Source: Bisporella sp. PMI_857
Taxonomy: Eukaryota > Ascomycota > Leotiomycetes > Helotiales > Helotiaceae
Direction: 5' to 3'
Length of the DNA stretch: 64,000 nucleotides
NCBI GenBank assembly: GCA_021307315.1
Contig: JAJSPD010000096.1
Location: 62,001-126,000, forward strand
Position numbers and translations under genes: made by a program. Shown piece after piece: positions 57,713 to 64,000 of the stretch. Numbering within the stretch: the stretch's first letter is position 1; each line of letters opens with the position of its first letter. Below the pieces are notes generated by a model. That model saw only the letters and a program-made list of their open reading frames with translations, did not search any database and had not been told where the DNA came from.

Positions 57713-59060
57713 GCGATACTGCCAGGCATTACCTGCCCGCAATACCTATTAGCCGATGGTGCCCTATGAAGTTGCTCTATGAAGCGAATCGCTTCACATA
57801 GGATATGTTTGTAAATATCGGAGCTAGTCCAGCAAACACGTTGACTTTGATATCCATGCCGCGTCGACATCATGGTTGAGCCACGCCCGGATTATATCTT
57901 AGACATTTTCCCATAGTTGCGCGTGATATCTTCAGTAGCACAACGCATAGCTGCCGAGTCTGGGGAATTGCAGGTACTCACTATCTACCTTGGAGTCAAC
58001 CCTCAACGATCGTTTTGTCATACCGCCGAGACATGGATGTCCATATACCGGAGGTTTATGATGGTGCTGGCCTCAGCTGGGGATCTATTTTCCGCACTCT
58101 GAGACATCGAGTCGTCATTGTACACGCCTGCCTCCCAGGACTTTGGTTCGAGGGTTCGAGGCTTGCTATAAAGTCGATAATAGGCCAGGTTAGAGATTTC
58201 TCGATTACGAATTGAGTCCCCTTGGGAAGCAAGTTTTGGGGCTCAAATATTCGAGATGAGCCTCTTAGGTGGCAAACTGGATGCCTAGATAGGCACGATG
58301 GGCGATTTTTTTTTTTGATTTTTTTAATATTTTTTTGGAGAGTGAACTGCCTTGGTCAAAGCAATGATCTCTATACTGTAGGGGAAAAGCTCAAAGTAGA
58401 AATGTTATAAGATTAAACATAGAATTGAAGTATCTAGTAGATGTATTCGTTTTTTGAGAGAGATTTATTTACCCCAGAGTAAGCTAAAAATGATTGCCGG
58501 TGTTGGGTCAAGGCACAACAAGCTTGTCAGGGGGGAAGGCGGAAGAACGGGCATCGGCATCATCCCGTGTTCTTATTTTTGAGGTTGGACTGGACTGGTA
58601 AGCACCATCAGCCCCAAACATCCTTGTCCATCGAAAAATGAGACAGCCTCATCCACCTGACTGCGCAGCTGCTTGTCCTTTACCTCGTCTGTCTTTCTTC
58701 ACCTGCTGTCTCTGCGCCACATGAACAATCTGTCCTTGGGACGTCGAGTGGTTAACAATCCTTCTTCTTTACACATACAAAAAGAGTTCCGATCGCGCCT
58801 TCCCGTGTGACTAATTCCCTGCGCGTGCCACCAGGTAAATTCCGTGTTCTGTGTACTTGCACACACCGACAGGCAGGGCTTCCTCGAACGAATGTTTATG
58901 AGACTGACTTGGAGTGTCAGGCAGACGCTTTTGTGCGAGGTGCTTGAGGCGAAAAATTATGCGCGGCCTTATATAGACTGCGAGACGTCGATTTCTACCT
59001 TTTCGTTTACTTCTTCTCTCACATACTCCTTCGAGCACTGGAGCCTGAACAATAGGCACC
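57713..59060. other. Intergenic, nothing recognised
   Basis: T-rich runs near 58311-58340; otherwise unstructured. Confidence 0.5.
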
Positions 59061-62000
59061 ATGGTAAGCTTCCCCTTGTTCGCCACATTTTTGTTTCCCG
59101 CTTCGATGCTTTCGTGTGCAATGTAGATCTTACTAACCGGCAACCAGGGCTCCGCAATCAACCTTGACGAAATAAAGCGCTTCGAGGTCACAGAAGTTTA
59201 CAGCCATCCGGATGCCAAGGTCGACGTGGTGTTGGTTCACGGCCTGAATGGGGATCCAAGAAATACCTGGACGGCTAAGAATGGGGTATTCTGGCCTACG
59301 CAGCTGCTGCCAGCGACGCTGAAGAGTGTGAAGGCGCGGATACTAGTATATGGGTACAATGGGGACGTCGTTACGTTTGGAGGGAAGGGTGACAGTCCTA
59401 GGTATGTTTTGGCAGTCTAACGCTTAGTACATATTGTGGTGGACGTGGAGAAGGAAGGGAAATGAATCCCTTGCTTTGAAGCGAGCCAACACTAACTGCT
59501 ACTTTGCGGGCGAGACGGCATATCTTTCATTGTCCTAGATGAGTTGGGGCGATGCTGACAGAACAATAGCTCGGACATGCTCTACCAGCATGCACAATCC
59601 CTTGTTACCAACCTTGCTATGGAACGCGCAAGTGAGGAAACGACCGACCACCCTATTATATTCGTCGCACACAGCTTAGGCGGCATATTGGTAAAGCGTG
59701 CACTCGAACTCTCAAACGATTTGACAAGCCGGCACGCAGACGAGAATCGTAATATTTTTGTGTCGACATATGGAATTATTTTTTTAGGGACGCCGCACAC
59801 GGGTGCTGATCCAGCGAAATGGGGACTAGTATTAGAGAGGATGGTACACACATTAGTCCCAAGAAGAGTAATGAGTAGCGAGAGCCAATTAGTCAAGACA
59901 CTGCAGAGCAACAATGAGACATTGCAGAACATCAACCTGCATTTCCTCGATATATTGCCCAAATTCAGGATCTGCATGGCGCACGAGGAGATGGAGACAG
60001 ATCTAAGGGGCACTAAAGCTTTCATTGTCGATCAGACATCCGCGAGCCCTATGCTCCCAGATGTGGTTTATTTCGGTATCGCCAACACACACTCGGGTAT
60101 GTGCAAGTACGAGTCCAAGAACTCGCCAGGCTACTTGACGGTTTCTACAACTCTGAAAACCTGGTACGTTTTCGCAACATCACCTTTGTTGTTCTATAGT
60201 CACCATTCATTGGCAAGATCAAGGCTAACAAAACATAAAAGGATCCAAGAAGCTCCCAAATTTATTCCACAACGGCAAGAGTTTGAGCGTAAACTAAGGC
60301 GGCAGCAGAAGGAAGCCCTTGCCGCAGAACTGTTAGGCGTGTTTGTAAGTATCATCTTCAGCAGTAAAATATGTCTTTGCTAACAATTCCAGCCACATGG
60401 CGGTCCAGCAAGTGGCGGCACACCCGGCCCATCCAGTGAGTATAGACAGGCACTTTCTCAACTTCCGGCGCCTTCCCTTAGGCCTATTTTTGATTTCGAG
60501 ACCGCGGAGGTTGAGGAGGTGGATGAGATTCCAGTACGCAAGTAATGGATATATCGATCGAATCAACCTTGAAGGAGGCTTCGTTAGATTGTATAGGACA
60601 AACAAAGAGATAATGATTGATGATGACGAATCTGGCGGCGTCCTCCTTTCTGTTTATTAGCATGCGGTGTGGCAGGAACAATGGCTGATTCCTCTTTCTG
60701 TAGATGCGGTCTCAATGTCAAACTCTCAAATTACCATACCCAAAGAAATATACAATGTTAGACCAGATGTCGAAAACAACCCAAGTGATAATGAACCATA
60801 CTTCATCAAGCCTTCCGGGTTCAGGCCCAATGCTCTCTTCGTTGGTAAGCTTTACGCATATGCTCACTCATGGCAAGCAATACAACTTTGAAATCGTACT
60901 AAGTTTAGAATAGGCAGAGAGCCGGAACTAAAGGACCTCCATCGTACGCTTATGGACAAGAAGAAACGCGCCTTGGGCACTGTAGCTGTACTTCTGCAAT
61001 GCTTACCAGGAGGAGGCAAGACTCACCTCGCTCGCCAATACGTCTATGACCACAAGGACTCCTTTCCTGGTGGCATCTTTTGGCTACGTGCCAAGTCCAA
61101 GTACGAACTTACGGCTGGATACTGGGACATCGCGCGCAAAATTGTCCTGAGAAAAGGTGCCACAAGCCCGGTGGCCGGGACGGGAAGAGACGAGAAGGGC
61201 GACAGCGAGGTGTTCATGAAGCAGGTGAAGAAGTGGTTCAATAAACATAGCGACTGGCTTCTAGTTCTCGATGGAATACGATTCGACGACCTTGACGGCA
61301 TGCAGAGGTTCATTCCAGATAGTCCGCGCACGGGCTTGATATACACGAGCACGGAGAAGAGCGCGACTGGTAATCATCTTTGGATGAGCCCATCAATTAT
61401 TGCGGTTCCGAGCCTGAGTGCTAGGGAGGCGCAAAAGCTATTGCTTATGAAGTTGAATCGGAGGGAACCATTTTCGAAAGATGATCTGAAGTGGAGCATG
61501 CAACTTGTGCAGAGTATGGGGTTCTTGCCGGTCGTGATACATATGGTCGCGCAGAGACTGAAGGATACGGGTGAGCATTTAGGGAGGTTCGCGAAATCTT
61601 ATGCCGCGGACCTGAGACTGCGGAATCTAGGCGCTTATATTGCGGTATGTTCTCCTTCTTTCATTTACCTAGTCTTCAGTTGCGTCTTTAAGACTTATCG
61701 CCAGGTGGTCAAGTTGCGCCACTTGTCAAAGATTGCTTCCCAGCAATTGCTCATACGCCATTTTGGCACCGCTGATAACACCTTTGACCCTCCCATACTA
61801 ACAATATAGTATAGGTTGTCGATCAGCTTCGCCTTCTCGGGGCCTTCGAGGCTCTTCATCTCATGTACCTTCTCTGTTTTTTCAGCCAGCACATTCCTGT
61901 AGAACTGATCCACCTCGGTCTTCCGGTTCTCAACGATCAACATATACAGTGCCGAACAAGCGGCACACTCAACGACACGTTTCGAATACTAAACATGTTT

Positions 62001-64000
62001 GCTCTAATTGAACGAAATGCACAGGAGTATCCACATGAACTTGGCGATGGTGGGAGCGGGCGAAGTGGTAAGGCAGAAAACGGCAGTAGGAAGAGTAGCA
62101 GCATCAGTAGTAGTGACATATTAGCGGATAATATCGACGTTATTCGTTTTCATAGCGTAGTGCAGGGGTTCTTTGTTGATACACTTTTAGGAAGCCGGGA
62201 GATGGTGAGTGGCTTCAATTTTAAGAAAATCAAGCATAAGTCGATGCTGATTGATATAGGTTCACGAACCTATACTTCCTTGGATCAGGACGCCGTATGA
62301 GCTTTGGCTTCATCGAGCTGTGCAAGTATTCTGTTGTAGCTATGACATGGCTCATGAACGCATCACCAAAAAAACTAATACCGGCCTAGTAGAAGACTAT
62401 AGGTTGTACGAGATTCATGGGATTAGGCTTCGCGAGCACGCATTGCGACATAAGAATATTCCCATGCCGGTAAGTCTAAACTAAGTTTACTTTATGACCT
62501 GTCTCATATTTCGCGTAGGAAACTCTCACAATGCTTGATCTGCGCCTCAACCTGATAAAGGCTCAAATTGAGCAACGAACCCCTGAGTCTTCAAGTGTCA
62601 TCCAGCGAGGGAGACCAAACGCATTCCAAGTCTCTATTTTTGATCGCACCAGCAGCTCTTCGGATGCAGGTACGCCAAGCTACGACCTAAAGTTTCACTC
62701 TACCGTATCTACTTGGGGGCTTCCAATCGATGAAGACAATGTCCAGCATGAATCACCACAGTCAATCAATGGAAACGATTTTAGAATTCCGTTAGCTGAG
62801 CACTACAAAGGTAATGGGCGCAGCTTCTCACAAATGCCGATCGAGGATCCGGGGTATGATGGCGATAGAGAAACCGCGGTGACGACGGTTAATCAATTGT
62901 TGCAGCAAACTGTAACCCAATCGACAACATCACCAATTAGTCCTGGCGGACCTTGGCAAGTGGTGACACGCAATAAGCCTAGGCCACTCGATCCATGGCA
63001 TCACAGAACGACAAAAAACCGTGAGAACCAGCGTTATCATGATAGTGCAGGCAGCTTCCGCGCTATTGGCACTATTGATCCGAGAGCCATTCATCTCAAG
63101 CCGAGCTTGGCGCACGAAGGCATAATGCTGGAGAATGTTAAAGGCGAGGTTGGAACTGCGCGTGCCGTATCGAGAGGTCGCTCATCTGGAAACTCAATTG
63201 CAGAATTAGCGTTAGCGCATATCAACAAGAACAGTCCACCACCTGCAAGAGGAGGAGGTATTATTCAAGGCCGACGCTCCTCGCAGACAAGTTCGAGACT
63301 TCGGAGCGGAAGGCCTTCGTATGCGATTGCGGTGTCAGGGTCAACTATGAATACCATCCCTGGTATCAGGGATCCAGACGCTGGTAGTAGTGTTTATGGA
63401 AGCCCGTCAAGTGTTGGTAGTCCGCCGATGCGCTCGGCAATGGAGGCTTTAGGTAACGTCCCTGGGGCGAATCAGACATATACGCCTATGCCACCGTACC
63501 CTCATTCACCAGCTGAGGAGTACCATCAGCCATTTGGTCAGCTCTATCCTCGGGCCCCCGTGGTACAACAGAGCCAAGAAAATGGTATCTATGACCCAGC
63601 ATCAAATATCTATCCCCACATGCTCGGCCTTCTACCAACCACAATCCGGAAACGCTCGACATCTTCTCCTCTGAGATGGGATCATTCTGCAGACGAATAC
63701 CCCTCAGATCTTGAGACGGGTGCTTATCATCAATATAAAGACATTCTATCTCTGTCATCTCCAAATATTTTGCATAACCCACGGACTTCAGATTCAGATC
63801 TATACATACCTGGCCATCCGGAGCTATCTCATGGCTACACGAGCCAGCCTATGAGCCGCGATCCTTCAAGTCAAGGTGTAGCACCAGGTGAGGAGCGGCG
63901 AGCCAGTGTCGCGGAAACGGAACCTCTGCCTAAACTAGGAGAATTTAGTCCGAAGATTGGACCGACAAGTTACCAGGTCTATGAGAAGATGCAGAGACAG
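59061..64000 (+). CDS. Alpha/beta-hydrolase + NB-ARC STAND protein, 3' end beyond window
   Basis: Exons are 59061-59063, 59148-59401, 59570-60163, 60242-60344, 60393-60533, 60661-60844, 60914-61644, 61815-62204, 62260-62469 and 62519 to past 64000, giving at least 1364 aa. The start codon ATG is itself exon 1, followed at once by GTAAGC. Residues 27-290 form a SERAC1/DUF676-like hydrolase: DVVLVHGLNGDPRNTW, nucleophile AHSLGG (Ser121), FLGTPHTGAD. NB-ARC follows: NALFVGREPELKDL, P-loop CLPGGGKTHLA (455-465, Lys461), WLLVLDGIRFDD (Walker B), GLIYTSTEKSATG, and GFLPVVIHMVAQRL. A winged-helix-like region follows (LLCFFSQHIPVELIHLGLPV; IRFHSVVQGFFVDTL), then a long disordered tail with no repeats before the edge. 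Such NLR-like proteins are thought to act in fungal non-self recognition. The 60534-60660 intron is nearly open and may be alternatively retained. Confidence 0.8.

Noticed and set aside
1..64000. CRISPR arrays, bacterial operons, riboswitches
   Set aside because: The DNA is fungal nuclear sequence; no regularly spaced repeats of CRISPR type were seen, and the tandem repeat at 14399 has no unique spacers.
1..64000. tRNA or rRNA genes
   Set aside because: I looked for GGTTCGA-type T-arm boxes with matching A-boxes and found none with a plausible cloverleaf; a covariance-model scan would be needed to exclude them.

Overview
The window is nuclear DNA of a filamentous ascomycete (Pezizomycotina). 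A Helotiales-like member of Leotiomycetes would fit, but this is inference. The signs are short introns (mostly 42-110 nt) with GT..CTAAC..AG signals, a Zn2Cys6 regulator, HET-domain and STAND/ankyrin genes, a DUF4419 gene and a pogo/Fot1-type transposon whose reading frame is broken by Trp-to-stop changes of the kind left by repeat-induced point mutation. Gene models were built by hand from reading frames, splice sites and family motifs; none is backed by transcripts.

Layout. 1-11 kb is ordinary gene space: a Zn2Cys6 transcription factor running off the left edge, a dihydrodipicolinate-synthase-family aldolase of the fungal LGA1/GaaC type, a Ca2+/H+ exchanger-like transporter with unusual alpha repeats, and a BTB protein that appears to be spliced to a long disordered tail. 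11-46 kb is accessory: three genes pairing a fungal N-terminal helical domain with ankyrin repeats (two are close paralogs with the same exon plan), an extremely intron-rich MFS sugar transporter, a HET-domain gene, a tandem-repeat protein, a small Cys-rich gene, decayed fragments (TPR, membrane protein), and mobile DNA. The mobile DNA is a 687-bp foldback element with 83-bp perfect terminal repeats and a 9-bp target duplication, two copies of a ~172-bp TA-flanked MITE, and a 2.19-kb pogo-like element. 45-64 kb is gene-dense again: DUF4419 protein, C2H2 zinc finger protein, a membrane protein divergently paired with a HET-like/peptidase fusion, a disordered coiled-coil protein, an SNIP1/Pml1-type FHA protein, and an alpha/beta-hydrolase-NB-ARC protein running off the right edge.

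How they fit together. The window is rich in genes of the classes that fungi use for non-self recognition and programmed cell death (HET, STAND/NB-ARC, HeLo-like N-terminal domains, ankyrin and TPR sensors), lying among transposon-derived repeats. The most unusual candidate is the gene at 50339-52665. A HET-like N-terminal segment stops at the point where the HET core normally continues, and is followed by a chymotrypsin-fold-like region with a His, an Asp and a Cys nucleophile in a G-D-C-G-S motif. It shares a 308-bp intergenic region with a divergently transcribed membrane protein gene.
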